Assembly: GCF_035319885.1 (NCBI RefSeq) | Contig: NZ_CP141285.1 | Coordinates: forward strand, 2,922,001-2,986,000 | Reading direction: 5' to 3' | DNA: 64,000 bases | Origin: Altererythrobacter sp. H2 | Lineage (GTDB): Bacteria; Pseudomonadota; Alphaproteobacteria; Sphingomonadales; Sphingomonadaceae | Shown here: piece by piece, positions 7,614 to 17,551 of the stretch | Layout of the letters: each line of letters opens with the position of its first letter | Position numbering within the stretch: position 1 is the first letter of the stretch | Notes under the pieces: generated by a model | The model's database searches: none | Seen by the model: the letters and a program-made list of their open reading frames with translations, nothing else | Told to the model about the DNA's origin: nothing | Made by a program: the position numbers and the translations under genes

Positions 7614-8900
7614 CACCAGCCGCTGCTCGCGCCGGGCCCACCACCAAAGCGGCAGACCTGCGAGCATCAGCACCACGCTGTAGCCGACCGCCTCGACGCC
7701 AGCGCCCCACAGCGCCCATACGGCATAAATGCTGCCGAGGAGCACGGTCGGCAGGGCCACCCGCGCCCGGGCTGCCGCTGCCGCGCAGGCGAGGTAGAGC
7801 CAAAGGGTGGCGCAGGTCGACAGCAGCGCCATGAAGGCGAACAGGCCGCCCATGCCGCGTCCGCCGTTGGCGATGATGAGCGCGCTGGCGAGCAGGCTCG
7901 ATACCAGCAGCGCGCGGCGCGGGGTGCCCGCCGGGGTTGCCGCCGCCAGCCAGCGAGGCAACAGGCCGCCGCGCGCCATGTCACGCGGGGTCTCGCCCTG
8001 GACCAGCACCCAACCGTTGAGCGCACCGATCGCGCTGATCGCTGCGAACAGGGCCACGAACGCCGCCGGGCCGGGGGACCAGAACGTCGCCACGAACAGC
8101 TCGAACGGGGCATTGGAGGCCGCGACCTCGTCTGCGGGAAGCATCAGCGCCACGCCGGAGCACACCAGCAGGTAGAACAGCCCGACCAGCGTTGCGCCGA
8201 TCATGGTCGCGCGCGGGATGGTGACGCCCGGATTGTCGATCTTGTCACCCGCGGCACAGGCCGCCTCGAACCCGACCATGGCCCACAGCGCCAGGGCGGC
8301 AGCGGCATTGACCAGCGGCAGCGAGAATCCCTCGTCCGGCAGCGGCGCCAGAGCCTCGCCCCCGCGCGCGGCCAGTTGCATCACGATCAGCGCGAACACC
8401 ACCACCAGCGGCACCAGCTTGAGCAGCAGGGTGACAACCTGGAAGCCGCCCGCCGCGCGCACCCCGGCGAGGTTGATCGCGGTCACCAGCCAGATCAGCG
8501 ACAGCGTCGCGACCTCCGGATAGTCCCCCAGCACCGGCACCAGCGCGGAAAGGTAGCTCACCCCGCCCACCGCGATGCTGCACACCCCGGTCCAGACCGA
8601 GACCCAGAATGAAAACCCGATCAGGAAACCGGCCAGCGGCCCGAGCTCGCACTGGACCAGGGCCGCCACGCCCACCGCGTGCGGGCGCGCAGCCGCCAGG
8701 CTGGCGAGCACGTGCGCAAGGCACAGCGCACCGCCAATGGTGACGATCCAGCCCAGCACCGCGTTCCACCCGAACGGAGCCAGCTGCGCCGGCAGGAGGA
8801 ACACTCCGGTGCCGATCATGTTGCCCATGACCAGGGCCAGGGTGGCGAAAAGGCCGAGCTTGCGGCCCGGCCTTTCCGTTGTGCTTGGCGATGTGGCCAC
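7596..8900 (-). CDS. APC-superfamily amino acid/polyamine permease
   Basis: A 434-residue integral membrane protein with about twelve hydrophobic segments. The first helix carries ALVMGNMIGTGVFLLPAQLA, the glycine-rich GxGIF-type substrate-binding signature of the APC family, closest in look to AdiC/PotE exchangers. It lies 4 bases downstream of the TonB receptor gene on the same strand and ends inside the convergent TetR gene. It could import a substrate for the Rieske/FAD module or belong with the receptor operon. Substrate is not readable from sequence. Confidence 0.88.
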   Translation of the reverse strand: MATSPSTTERPGRKLGLFATLALVMGNMIGTGVFLLPAQLAPFGWNAVLGWIVTIGGALCLAHVLASLAAARPHAVGVAALVQCELGPLAGFLIGFSFWVSVWTGVCSIAVGGVSYLSALVPVLGDYPEVATLSLIWLVTAINLAGVRAAGGFQVVTLLLKLVPLVVVFALIVMQLAARGGEALAPLPDEGFSLPLVNAAAALALWAMVGFEAACAAGDKIDNPGVTIPRATMIGATLVGLFYLLVCSGVALMLPADEVAASNAPFELFVATFWSPGPAAFVALFAAISAIGALNGWVLVQGETPRDMARGGLLPRWLAAATPAGTPRRALLVSSLLASALIIANGGRGMGGLFAFMALLSTCATLWLYLACAAAAARARVALPTVLLGSIYAVWALWGAGVEAVGYSVVLMLAGLPLWWWARREQRLVLEQAV

Positions 8901-8904
8901 GAGG

Positions 8905-11298
8905 CTAGAAGTCCATGCCCACCTTCAGCCCGATGATCCGCGGCTTGATCACCGCATCATAGAACACCGGTCCGGTTCCACTGACGCCGTCGGGATCACC
9001 GCAGGTGGTTTCGAGGCACTGGACCCCGGTGTTGATCACCCCGTTGCTGTTGAACAGGTTGGTGGCGAACAGTTCGACCCGGTAAATGTCGTTCTTCACC
9101 CCCAGGCTGAAATCGGCCGTGGTATAGGCATCGAGCGTGCCCTTGATACCATTCTGGAACGGGCGAAGGTCGCTCCGCCGGCTTCCGACGTGGTTGACCG
9201 CCGCCTGCACACGGGCATTCCAGGCCCCGAGCGGGAATTCGTAGCGGGCAACCGCGTTGCCCTTGAACTTCGCGGTCACCGGCAGGCGTGTGCCCGATGG
9301 GGCGAGCAGGGCATTGGTGCGCCCGTCACCCGGATCGAGCGTGCAATCGAACTGCGGGTTGGCAATGCGGCAGAAATCGCGCTGGATCTTGGCATCGTTG
9401 TAGCTGCCCCCCAGGTTGAGCGAGAAACCGCCCGAACGGTAACCCAGGTCCATCTCCAGCCCGCGGATCCGGGCGATGCCCGCATTGCGGACTTCGGACA
9501 GGCCGTTTTCGCCCAGGAATGACAGCTGGATATTGTTCCAGTCGAGCTGGTAGATCGCACCATTGAAGCGCACCGGCCCGAAGGTCGTCTTCCAGCCCAG
9601 TTCGTAGTTGTCGAGCTTGTCCGGCGTATAGGGCGGCAGTGTGCCGCGCCGGTTGACCCCGCCCGGGCGGAAGCCCTGCGACCAGGTGGCATAGACCAGC
9701 GCATCGTCGGTGATCTTGTAGGTCGCATTGAGCTTGAAGATGGAATCGGTTTCCGCCGTGGTCTTGTCCACGTTGGTACAAGGCGTGCCGTCGATCTGCG
9801 CCGGCGCGAAGCAGGCCGCCACCCCGGTGCGGCTGGAGAACCCGGCGCTGTAGCCGAAGAACCCCTCCAGCGAGTTCTTGTACCGGTACACGCGCGCGCC
9901 TGCGAGCAGGGTGAGCTTGTCGGTCAGGTCATAACTCAGCTCACCGAAGGCGGCATAGTCGCGGTCGGTGCGCTGCTGCTTGGTCAGCCAGATGTTGCTG
10001 GCCGAGCCCGGCACGGTAATCGAATCGGCGATATCGTCGATGATGTAGTTCTGTTCGATGTTGTGGCTCTGGCGCTGGGCAAATACCCCGCCGATGAACC
10101 GCAGCGGCGCATCCTGAGGCGAGGACACGCGCAATTCACCGAACGACTTGCGATAGCGGTCCACACCCTGGATGTACTGGTTGGGGTTAACCAGCGTTCC
10201 GGCATTGTCGTAGAAATAGGCCCCGTATCCGTAGAGCGCGTCATAGAAATAGGCGTAATCGGAGTAGTCCGATTCCACCGTGGTCTTGCGGCGCAGGTGG
10301 CCGCCGGTGACAACCAGATCCCAGCTGCCGATCTTGCCTTCGATGGTCATGGCGGCCTGGACCCATTTGTCCTCGCTGCCTTCGGGGTTGTACTGCACCG
10401 TCTGATATTTGCCGTTTACCGCGCTGCTGCGCTCCTGCGCGAAGCTGCCGTCAGCCTTCTGGACCTGGCCCATCAGGGTGGGCTTGATCGTCCAGTTGTC
10501 GTTGAGGTCGATCCCCAGCGCGAGACGGGCGCCGTAGGTGTCAACGTCGTTGTAGTCTTCCTCCACCAGTTCGGCGTTGTTGTCGGTGATGCCCGAGGTC
10601 GGATAGGTCCGGCTGCCGGCGATGTTGTCGATATAGCCGCCATCGCGGCGATACCAGCCAACCAGGCGCATCGCGGCATTCTCGCCCAGCGGCAGGTTCA
10701 CGAACCCTTCGCCGGTATAGCCCAGATCCCCGCTCTTGACGCTATTGAGCGTCAGGTCGACCGCGCCATAGGTGTCGCCGGTATCGGGCTGGTTGGTCAC
10801 CAGCTTGATCGTGCCGGCCATCGAGCTGGCACCGTAAAGGGTGCCCTGCGGCCCGGCCAGTGCTTCCACCCGGGCCAGGTCATAGGCATGAATGTCGAGC
10901 GCGCCCTGGATCGTGGTGATCGGCATTTCGTCGAGATAGGTCCCGACCGTAGGCAGCGAGGTGGAGTGGTTAGCATTCTCGCCCGACGCCACCGCACGGA
11001 AGAAGATCTGCGCGAAACCCGGCGCGCCCTGCTGGATCGTGACTGAGGGGAGGAACTTGATCACATCCTGCAGCTCGTTGACCTGAAGCTGGTCAAGCGT
11101 TTCGGTGCCCAGCGCCTGGATCGCGATCGGCACGTCCTGCAGGTTCTGCTCGCGCTTGGAAGCCGTCACGATAATGACATTGCGATCTTCCGAGGCACCC
11201 GCTTCCTGTGCGACTACCGGAGTAACCGCCGCCATGGCCGTTCCGGTCAGCAGGATGGCCGCCAGCGTGCGATTGCCGGCACAATGTCTCTTGTTCAT
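8905..11298 (-). CDS. TonB-dependent outer-membrane receptor
   Basis: A 797-residue receptor starting at an ATG preceded by GGAGGGAAGTGC, with a signal peptide (AAVTPVVAQ). The plug domain begins at IIVTASKREQNLQDVPIAI and includes the VEALAGPQGTLYGASSMAGT stretch typical of sphingomonad receptors. The C-terminal half is a beta-barrel rich in aromatic residues and ends in a terminal Phe (GLKVGMDF). Such receptors import large or scarce nutrients through TonB energy. The neighbouring sulfotransferase, thioesterase and monooxygenase suggest an organic substrate such as a steroid, terpenoid or lipid rather than iron, but this is inference. The frame is open further upstream, antisense to nothing real and without a signal peptide. 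Confidence 0.92.
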   Translation of the reverse strand: MNKRHCAGNRTLAAILLTGTAMAAVTPVVAQEAGASEDRNVIIVTASKREQNLQDVPIAIQALGTETLDQLQVNELQDVIKFLPSVTIQQGAPGFAQIFFRAVASGENANHSTSLPTVGTYLDEMPITTIQGALDIHAYDLARVEALAGPQGTLYGASSMAGTIKLVTNQPDTGDTYGAVDLTLNSVKSGDLGYTGEGFVNLPLGENAAMRLVGWYRRDGGYIDNIAGSRTYPTSGITDNNAELVEEDYNDVDTYGARLALGIDLNDNWTIKPTLMGQVQKADGSFAQERSSAVNGKYQTVQYNPEGSEDKWVQAAMTIEGKIGSWDLVVTGGHLRRKTTVESDYSDYAYFYDALYGYGAYFYDNAGTLVNPNQYIQGVDRYRKSFGELRVSSPQDAPLRFIGGVFAQRQSHNIEQNYIIDDIADSITVPGSASNIWLTKQQRTDRDYAAFGELSYDLTDKLTLLAGARVYRYKNSLEGFFGYSAGFSSRTGVAACFAPAQIDGTPCTNVDKTTAETDSIFKLNATYKITDDALVYATWSQGFRPGGVNRRGTLPPYTPDKLDNYELGWKTTFGPVRFNGAIYQLDWNNIQLSFLGENGLSEVRNAGIARIRGLEMDLGYRSGGFSLNLGGSYNDAKIQRDFCRIANPQFDCTLDPGDGRTNALLAPSGTRLPVTAKFKGNAVARYEFPLGAWNARVQAAVNHVGSRRSDLRPFQNGIKGTLDAYTTADFSLGVKNDIYRVELFATNLFNSNGVINTGVQCLETTCGDPDGVSGTGPVFYDAVIKPRIIGLKVGMDF

Positions 11299-11422
11299 GC
11301 ACTTCCCTCCAAAAATGACCCCACGGGAAAGCGCCACAATTGCGGGAAAATGACAAGCGTGTTGCGCTGCACAATCCACCGTGGCGACTGCGCTATAGCT
11401 TTTGGGCAACAGGCCGCTCAGC

Positions 11423-13168
11423 CTAGCTGCGCCGGTGGTATGTTTCCGGCAGATCGCCCAGCACCGCGAACAAGGGGCCCAGCCATTCCGCATAGGGCTG
11501 CCACTGGCCCACCCCATCACGATTGATCGGGCGGCGGACCTGCTCGCTCGAGGCGGTGCGCACGGCGCGGGTGTTGCGGTGGAACTCCAGGCACTCCGGC
11601 TCGAACGGCACACCGACGTAATCGAGCAGACGGCGCACCTGCCCTTCCGGATCATGGAGCAGTTCCTCATGCACCACCCGCAGCACCCGGCCGGGCAGAA
11701 CCGCGTCGTAATGGTCCATCGCCCGGACATAGTCGGCATAATAGCGCCCGATGTGGTCGAGGCTGTAGGAGAAGCCCTGACCGCGCGCGAAGTGCTGCTT
11801 GAAATTGGAGAAGCAGCAATCGAGCGGATGGCGCCGCGCATCGATGATCTTCGCGTTGGGCAGGATCGCGGCGATGAACCCGGCATAGGCCCAGTTGTTG
11901 GGCAGCTTGTCGATGTAGAACGGCTTGTCCGTCTTGCGCTGGACCCTGGTCCGGTCGAGAAATTCCGCGCCCAGCTCGGCCATCCGCGCGGGGTCCACCG
12001 CACGCAGGGCATCGGGCCAGTGCCGCCATTTCGCCCCGGCCTTGTCCGCCTCGCGCATGGCCATGGCGGGGATGTCGGGCAGCTCCATCGTGCCTTCGAC
12101 CTGGCTGTGGCTGGCAAGGATCTGTTCGATCAGGGTCGACCCGGCGCGGGGCAGGCCGAGGATGAAGACGGGGTCAGGCGCCGGGCAGCCGTGCCCGGCA
12201 AGGCTAGCGGCGAAGTCCGCCGTGAACCCGGCGATGGTTGCATCGACCAGCGCGGTCGTCTCCGCCGGATCGTACGCCAGCTCTTCGCTGCGCAGCGCGT
12301 TCCCCTTGGCGTAATGCCGGAACGAAGCCTCGGCTTCGCGCCGTTCCTCCAGCGCCTTGCCCAGCGCGAAGTGCAGATGGAAACGGTCCTCGTGGCCGAG
12401 GCTGTCGTCCTCCAGCGCGCGCTCCATCACGGCGACATCGGCATCCTCGAACCGCACGGTCTTGAGGTTGGCGAGGCTCCACCATACCTCCCCCAGCCCC
12501 GGCTCGATCGCCAGTGCACGGCGATAGGCAGCAACCGCTTCGTCCTGCCGGCCGACCGTCTTGAGGATATGCGCGCGGCTCATCCACAGCTTGGCGTGAT
12601 CGGGGAAGCTTTCGAGCAGCTCGGCGTAGAGCGCCAGCGCCTCGTGATAGTCCCCGGTATGGCTGAGTGCGGCGGCCTTGAGGTTCTGGTTGGCAGGATT
12701 GGCCGGATCGGCCGCCAGCACCGCGTCGAGCACTTCGGCGGCCTCGGCAAAGCGCTTCTGCTTGTAGAGCACGGTGGCAAGGTTGCCGCGCGCGGCGGTG
12801 AAACCGGGGGCGAGTTCCAGCGCGCGGCGCAGCAGGTTCTCGGCATCGGGGAAGCGCCCCAGCCGCCCGGCCAGTTCCGCCATCATGCGGATCGCCGCGA
12901 CATCGAGCGGCTGCTGGCTCAGCCGGGCACGCAGGCCCTGCTCTGCCGCCGGAAGGTCATTGGCCAGCAGCGCCTGCGCAATGGCGACCATTGCCGGATC
13001 GAAGGCGGTCGCGCGGATTGCAGCCATTTCGGCCTCGGCCGCCTGCTGGTCGAGCCCGAGGCGGCGCAATGCCTGCCCCAGCCGCCGGTGGGCCGCCGGA
13101 CTGCGCGGGTCCTGCTGTGCGGCTGCACGCAGGCGGTCCAGCGTGGCAGCATCGACCGGCTGCGTCAT
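11423..13168 (-). CDS. Tetratricopeptide-repeat sulfotransferase
   Basis: A 581-residue protein in two parts. The first ~300 residues are TPR helical repeats (for example RLGQALRRLGLDQQAAEAEM and LARAL-type units). The C-terminal ~280 residues are a sulfotransferase domain with the PAPS 5'-phosphosulfate loop FILGLPRAGSTLIEQILASH and a later DARRHPLDCCFSNF region, as in tyrosylprotein-sulfotransferase-like families. The start at 13168 gives an ATGA overlap with the thioesterase gene; a longer frame is open upstream but is antisense-like. The acceptor is unknown. The gene lies immediately upstream of the TonB receptor, a pairing often seen in sphingomonads. Confidence 0.88.
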   Translation of the reverse strand: MTQPVDAATLDRLRAAAQQDPRSPAAHRRLGQALRRLGLDQQAAEAEMAAIRATAFDPAMVAIAQALLANDLPAAEQGLRARLSQQPLDVAAIRMMAELAGRLGRFPDAENLLRRALELAPGFTAARGNLATVLYKQKRFAEAAEVLDAVLAADPANPANQNLKAAALSHTGDYHEALALYAELLESFPDHAKLWMSRAHILKTVGRQDEAVAAYRRALAIEPGLGEVWWSLANLKTVRFEDADVAVMERALEDDSLGHEDRFHLHFALGKALEERREAEASFRHYAKGNALRSEELAYDPAETTALVDATIAGFTADFAASLAGHGCPAPDPVFILGLPRAGSTLIEQILASHSQVEGTMELPDIPAMAMREADKAGAKWRHWPDALRAVDPARMAELGAEFLDRTRVQRKTDKPFYIDKLPNNWAYAGFIAAILPNAKIIDARRHPLDCCFSNFKQHFARGQGFSYSLDHIGRYYADYVRAMDHYDAVLPGRVLRVVHEELLHDPEGQVRRLLDYVGVPFEPECLEFHRNTRAVRTASSEQVRRPINRDGVGQWQPYAEWLGPLFAVLGDLPETYHRRS

Positions 13169-13611
13169 TTGCGCTCCAGCGGGATCACCGCAACGGTCAG
13201 GCGCGAGATGCACACCAGCCGCTCGGCTTCGTCGCGGATGCGGATCGACCAGACCTGGGTGGTCCGCCCCAGCGATTCCGCCGTGGCGGTTGCGGTGACC
13301 CAGCCGGAGTAGGCCGGGCGGATGTGGTTGGCGTTGATCTCCATCCCCACCGCCACAAACTGGCTGCGGTCGACGCAATAGCTTGCCGCGACCGAGCCGA
13401 CTGTCTCCGCCAGCGCGACCGAGGCCCCGCCATGGAGCCGCCCGAACGGCTGGTGGGTGCGCGCGTCGACCGGCATCCGCGCGGCAATCCAGTCATCGCC
13501 GCAGGCCACGAATTCGATGCCCAGCAGCCCCGGCATGGCGTTTTCGCCCAGCAGGGTCATGGGTTCGAGCGGCGGCCGTTCGCCGCCCCACCAGATGCTT
13601 GTTCCCGTCAT
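13165..13611 (-). CDS. PaaI-family hotdog thioesterase
   Basis: A 148-residue single hotdog domain. The PaaI-type motif RLHGGASVALAETVGSVAA supplies the catalytic region, with the conserved acidic residue in ALAET. Members hydrolyse acyl- or aryl-CoA thioesters in the cytoplasm. The stop codon overlaps the start of the TPR-sulfotransferase by 4 bases. Context suggests clearing a CoA ester formed during degradation of the imported compound; the substrate is not known. Confidence 0.85.
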   Translation of the reverse strand: MTGTSIWWGGERPPLEPMTLLGENAMPGLLGIEFVACGDDWIAARMPVDARTHQPFGRLHGGASVALAETVGSVAASYCVDRSQFVAVGMEINANHIRPAYSGWVTATATAESLGRTTQVWSIRIRDEAERLVCISRLTVAVIPLERK

Positions 13612-13663
13612 GGCAGCGGTGATGGACCGGGAACGCGCCCCCTGTCCAGCCCTGCCGCCAATG

Positions 13664-14062
13664 CTAGAAGCGCAGCAGGGCCGCCACGACGAGCGCGCCG
13701 CCCAGCACCAGCGTGAGCAGCACCCAGCCGCGCATCATGTGGGCCAGGTTGCGCAGCCAGAAATGGAAGTAGAGGTCGGAGAAAGCAATTACGGCGAGTG
13801 CCTCGAACACCATCACCGCGCCGACGGTCTTCATGATGCAGGTCAGCAGGTCAGCCGGAATCCACGGGTTGGCGAGGTAGACCGCAATCCCCAGTGCCAG
13901 CTCGAGCAAGCCGCTCAGCAACTGGAGCGCAGGCGAGCGCTCGATTTCCTCGACCATGGTCTTCCAAACCCCAGGCTTGCGCAGCGCGCCGAGCGCGGCG
14001 GCGACCGAGAACAGCCCGAGAAACAGCGCCGACCAGGTGGTCGCGTCGATCATGTCCGGCAT
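13664..14062 (-). CDS. Small integral membrane protein of unknown function
   Basis: A 132-residue protein with four predicted hydrophobic segments: near residues 8-22, 40-60, 70-90 and 108-130. The start at 14062 (MPDMIDATTW) is chosen because AAGGGGGAAT lies upstream; an ATG at 14053 is possible, and a longer frame to 14158 runs into the monooxygenase gene. It is 22 bases downstream of that gene and 52 bases upstream of the thioesterase gene, so it belongs to the same minus-strand operon. No family is recognised with confidence. Confidence 0.75.
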   Translation of the reverse strand: MPDMIDATTWSALFLGLFSVAAALGALRKPGVWKTMVEEIERSPALQLLSGLLELALGIAVYLANPWIPADLLTCIMKTVGAVMVFEALAVIAFSDLYFHFWLRNLAHMMRGWVLLTLVLGGALVVAALLRF

Positions 14063-14084
14063 TTCAGGCAATTCCCCCTTGTGG

Positions 14085-15638
14085 TTATTCCGCTGCCTCG
14101 AGCGCCGGTTCGGTGGCGGCAAAGGCGCCCTCGGCATAGACGAATTCCGTCCCATCAAGGTCGATGTTCGGGATCTCGTCCTTCTCGCGCCAGTAATCCT
14201 GGTTGTGCCGCCATTCAGGCTTGTCCCCGGCGCGGGGCAGTTTGCCCAGCCCGCGCATCAGGTAGCCGGGGTTGAAGTTGTCCGCCTCGATCCATGGCTG
14301 AAGCGCCATCCCGGCATCTTCGGGCCGCAGGGCCACCTCGACCCGCGCCGCGCCCTTGTCCCGCATGTGGTTCAGCAGGCCGCAGACGAAATCGCCCAGC
14401 ATGTCGACCCGCAGGGTCCAGCTGGCGCGGAAGTAGCCCATGACCCAGGCCATGTTGGGCACGCCGGTGAACATCATCCCGCGATAGGTCACGGTATCGT
14501 GCCAGTCGATCCGCTCGTCATCGACGAAGAACGGGATATTGCCCATCACCGAGAGGTGAAATCCCGTTGCGGCAACGATCAGGTCGGCCTCGATTTCCTC
14601 GCCCGAGGTTGTGACGACGCCGGTTTCGGTGAAGCGCGCGATCGTGTCGGTCACGACGGTCAGCTTGCCCGCCACTGCCGCGCGGAACACGTCGCCTTCC
14701 GGGCAGAACGCCAGCCGTTGCTGCCACGGGCGATACTTCGGGGCAAAATGCGGCTCGAATTCGAAGTCCGGCTGGCCGGTAAAGGCCCGGACCAGTTCGC
14801 GCAGGTCCTCGACCACGGCGTCCGGCTCTTCGATGCAGCGGCGGGTGGTCACGTCCTGGTCGTGCATGATCTGGGCGCGCACGACGCGGTGAACGGTCGG
14901 CTCGTCAATCCCGATCTCGCGCAACCGGTCCGCCAGTTCGTTCTTGTTCTCGCTGCAATAGAAATAGGTCGGGGACCGCTGGAGCATGGTCACATGGGCG
15001 GCCTTGTCGGCAAAGGCCGGGACCACGGTGGCGGCCGTTGCACCGGAGCCGATGACCAGCACCCGCTTGCCGGTGTAGTCGTACTCCGGGTCCCACAGCT
15101 GGGCGTGCACGAAGTCGCCCTTGTAGTCCGCCAGCCCGCAGCTCAGCCATTCGGGCGGGATGTAGGGCGTCTGGTGGTCGTAATAGCCCTGGCACATCCA
15201 CAGGAAGCGGCAGGAAAAGGTCAGCGTGGCCTTGTCCGACAGGCGGGTCGCCTCGACCGTCCACAGGTTGGTGTCGCGGCTGAAGGCACAGCGGGTGATC
15301 CTGTGGCCGTAGCGGATGTGTTCGCCAATCCCGTTCTCGTTGATCACTTCGCCCATGTAGCGCAGGATTTCACCAGCGCTGGCAATCGGCGGGCCGATCC
15401 ACGGCTTGAACCGGTAGCCGAAGGTGTAGAGATCGGAATCGGAACGTACGCCGGGATATTTGTGGGTCTCCCACGTCCCGCCGAAAGTCTCCTTCATTTC
15501 CAGGATGGCATAGCTGGCCCAGGGGCACTGGTCCTGCAGGTGATAGGCCGAGCCGATTCCCGAAATCCCCGCGCCTGCGATCAGCACATCCACATGGCAG
15601 ACCTCCCGATCCGCCGTCACCTCGCCCAATGCATTCAT
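14085..15638 (-). CDS. Flavin-containing monooxygenase, Baeyer-Villiger (EtaA-like) type
   Basis: A 517-residue class B flavoprotein monooxygenase. It has the FAD-binding motif VLIAGAGISGIGSAYHL, then GGTWETHKYPGVRSDSD. The Baeyer-Villiger-type fingerprint reads YKGDFVHAQLWD, and the second Rossmann motif is VLVIGSGATAATVVPA (NADPH). Such enzymes insert oxygen next to a ketone or oxidise sulfur. It is the first gene of the minus-strand run with the membrane protein, thioesterase, sulfotransferase and TonB receptor. A paralog with the same landmarks is at 58080-59585. The substrate is unknown; cyclic or aliphatic ketones are typical for the family. Confidence 0.9.
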   Translation of the reverse strand: MNALGEVTADREVCHVDVLIAGAGISGIGSAYHLQDQCPWASYAILEMKETFGGTWETHKYPGVRSDSDLYTFGYRFKPWIGPPIASAGEILRYMGEVINENGIGEHIRYGHRITRCAFSRDTNLWTVEATRLSDKATLTFSCRFLWMCQGYYDHQTPYIPPEWLSCGLADYKGDFVHAQLWDPEYDYTGKRVLVIGSGATAATVVPAFADKAAHVTMLQRSPTYFYCSENKNELADRLREIGIDEPTVHRVVRAQIMHDQDVTTRRCIEEPDAVVEDLRELVRAFTGQPDFEFEPHFAPKYRPWQQRLAFCPEGDVFRAAVAGKLTVVTDTIARFTETGVVTTSGEEIEADLIVAATGFHLSVMGNIPFFVDDERIDWHDTVTYRGMMFTGVPNMAWVMGYFRASWTLRVDMLGDFVCGLLNHMRDKGAARVEVALRPEDAGMALQPWIEADNFNPGYLMRGLGKLPRAGDKPEWRHNQDYWREKDEIPNIDLDGTEFVYAEGAFAATEPALEAAE

Positions 15639-15724
15639 TGCCGCACTCCTCTGCCCATGGTGGCGTCATTCCACGACCATGGACAGAGGGCTTTGACCGA
15701 GATCAAATCGGGTGAAAGCGGCTA

Positions 15725-17551
15725 CTACCTGACAGCCGCGATCCAGCGGTCAATCTTGGCTTCCAGCACCGGCAGCGGGAGAGCGCCGGTGCTCAGCACC
15801 TGGGTATGGAATTCGCGCAGGTCGAACTTATCGCCCAGGGCAGTCTCGGCCTTCTGGCGCAATTCCTGGATCTTGAGCGCGCCGACCTTGTACGCCAGCG
15901 CCTGGCTCGGGATGGCGATGTAGCGTTCGACTTCGGCCACCACTTCGGTCTCGGTCATGCCGGAGTTTTCCATCATGAACGTGATCGCCTGTTCGCGGCT
16001 CCAGCCCTTGGAATGAAGGCCGGTATCGACCACCAGCCGCATCGCGCGCAGCTGCTCGTCCTGCAGGGTGCCGTAGCGGTTCCACGGGTCCTTGAAGAAG
16101 CCCATCTCGTAGCCGAGCGTTTCGGCATAGAGCGCCCAGCCTTCGACATAGGCGGTGTTGCCGCCGTACCGCATGAAATTGGGCAGCGCTTCGTTCTCCT
16201 GCGCCAGGCTGATCTGGAAATGGTGCCCCGGCGCACCTTCGTGCAGGTAGAGCGTGACGTTGCCGGTCGTCAGGCGGCTCGGCAGGTCATAGGCGTTGAA
16301 GTAGAACGTGCCCGGGCGCGAGCCGTCAGGTGCACCCTGCTGGTAGGAGCCACCGGCGCTGAACTGCTCGATCGACTCGTCGTAGGGTTTGATCACCAGC
16401 GGCGTCTTCGGCAGGACCGAGAAGTACTTGCCGATCTGCTTGTCGACCTGCTTGCCGATATCGTAATAGCTCTGCGTCAGCGCCGCACGGCTCTTGGGCT
16501 GGAACTTGGGATCGGTGCGGGCATAGTCGAAGAACTCGTTCAGCGAGCCCTTGAAGCGCACTTCGTTGCGGATTTTCTCCAGCTCGGCCTTGATCCGGGC
16601 AACTTCGCTCAGGCCAAGGTCGTGCAGGTAATCGGCGGTGAGCGGCAGCGTCGTCGTCTGCTCGATCATCATCGCGTAGAGCTTGTCCCCGCCCTTCATC
16701 TGGCTGAGGCCCACCTGCTCGCGCGCGGCCGGCAGATATTCGTTGCGCAGGAAATCGCGCACCCGGGTGTGGGCCGCATAGAGCTCAGCCGTCTTTGCGG
16801 CATAGGCCTCGGTCAGCCGCGCCTTGTCAGCGGCGGAGAAATCGGCCGGGAAATTCTTCACCGGCTTCATGAACATCGAATCCGCCTGCGGGATCGCCAG
16901 CATGGTGTCGAACTGCGTGATCACCCGGTCGATGGTCAGCCTGGTTTCGACCACTCCGCTTGCCATGCCTTCGCGCGAACGACCGATCGCGCGATCGTTG
17001 ATGATGATGTAGTCATCGTGCCGCTTCAGGTTGTCCTCGTAGTGGGCCAGCGTCCTGAAACGGGCCGCGCTGTCACCGCTGGCGAAGGTGGGATAGAAGG
17101 TGTGGAAACCGGAGAAGTGGTTGATGGGGCGCACTTCGGTCAGCGCGCGGATTTCATCGGTCTGCCCGGCCAGCGCAGTCTCCTGCTGGTACTTGAACAC
17201 GTCGTAGGCAAGCTGGTCGGTCGCATTCAGATGATCCCGGTCGATCTGGGCCAGCAGGGCCAGGTTCAGCTTGGTATCGGTGCGCGCCGCAATCCACTGG
17301 GAATCGGTCAGGAAATCGCCGAGCCGGTCCGCGTCCTTGTCATCGCCCCGGAACAGGCGGCCAAGCGGATTGAGCGCCAGTTCGCGGGCGTCGGCGTCGG
17401 CGAACAGGGCATGGAGCCGGTCATGCTCGGCCTGCGGCGAGATGATGGTCGCCCCGGCTCTGGCCGAAACGGTCTGCTGGGCCAGCGCGGGCACGGCGGG
17501 CAGGACAAGCGCGGCAGCAGTGGCCAGCAGCGCGAGACGGATTGTGGTCAT
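15725..17551 (-). CDS. Exported DUF885-family protein (putative metallopeptidase-like)
   Basis: A 608-residue protein with a clear signal peptide (LVLPAVPALAQQ). The DUF885 core is present, including the metal-binding-like HEGAPGHHFQ and the following GWALYAETLGYEMGFF stretch. These proteins resemble zinc peptidases and are frequent, often multi-copy, in sphingomonads; activity on peptides is an inference from that motif. It stands alone on the minus strand, 86 bases downstream of the monooxygenase start, with its own long upstream region (17552-18036). Confidence 0.88.
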   Translation of the reverse strand: MTTIRLALLATAAALVLPAVPALAQQTVSARAGATIISPQAEHDRLHALFADADARELALNPLGRLFRGDDKDADRLGDFLTDSQWIAARTDTKLNLALLAQIDRDHLNATDQLAYDVFKYQQETALAGQTDEIRALTEVRPINHFSGFHTFYPTFASGDSAARFRTLAHYEDNLKRHDDYIIINDRAIGRSREGMASGVVETRLTIDRVITQFDTMLAIPQADSMFMKPVKNFPADFSAADKARLTEAYAAKTAELYAAHTRVRDFLRNEYLPAAREQVGLSQMKGGDKLYAMMIEQTTTLPLTADYLHDLGLSEVARIKAELEKIRNEVRFKGSLNEFFDYARTDPKFQPKSRAALTQSYYDIGKQVDKQIGKYFSVLPKTPLVIKPYDESIEQFSAGGSYQQGAPDGSRPGTFYFNAYDLPSRLTTGNVTLYLHEGAPGHHFQISLAQENEALPNFMRYGGNTAYVEGWALYAETLGYEMGFFKDPWNRYGTLQDEQLRAMRLVVDTGLHSKGWSREQAITFMMENSGMTETEVVAEVERYIAIPSQALAYKVGALKIQELRQKAETALGDKFDLREFHTQVLSTGALPLPVLEAKIDRWIAAVR

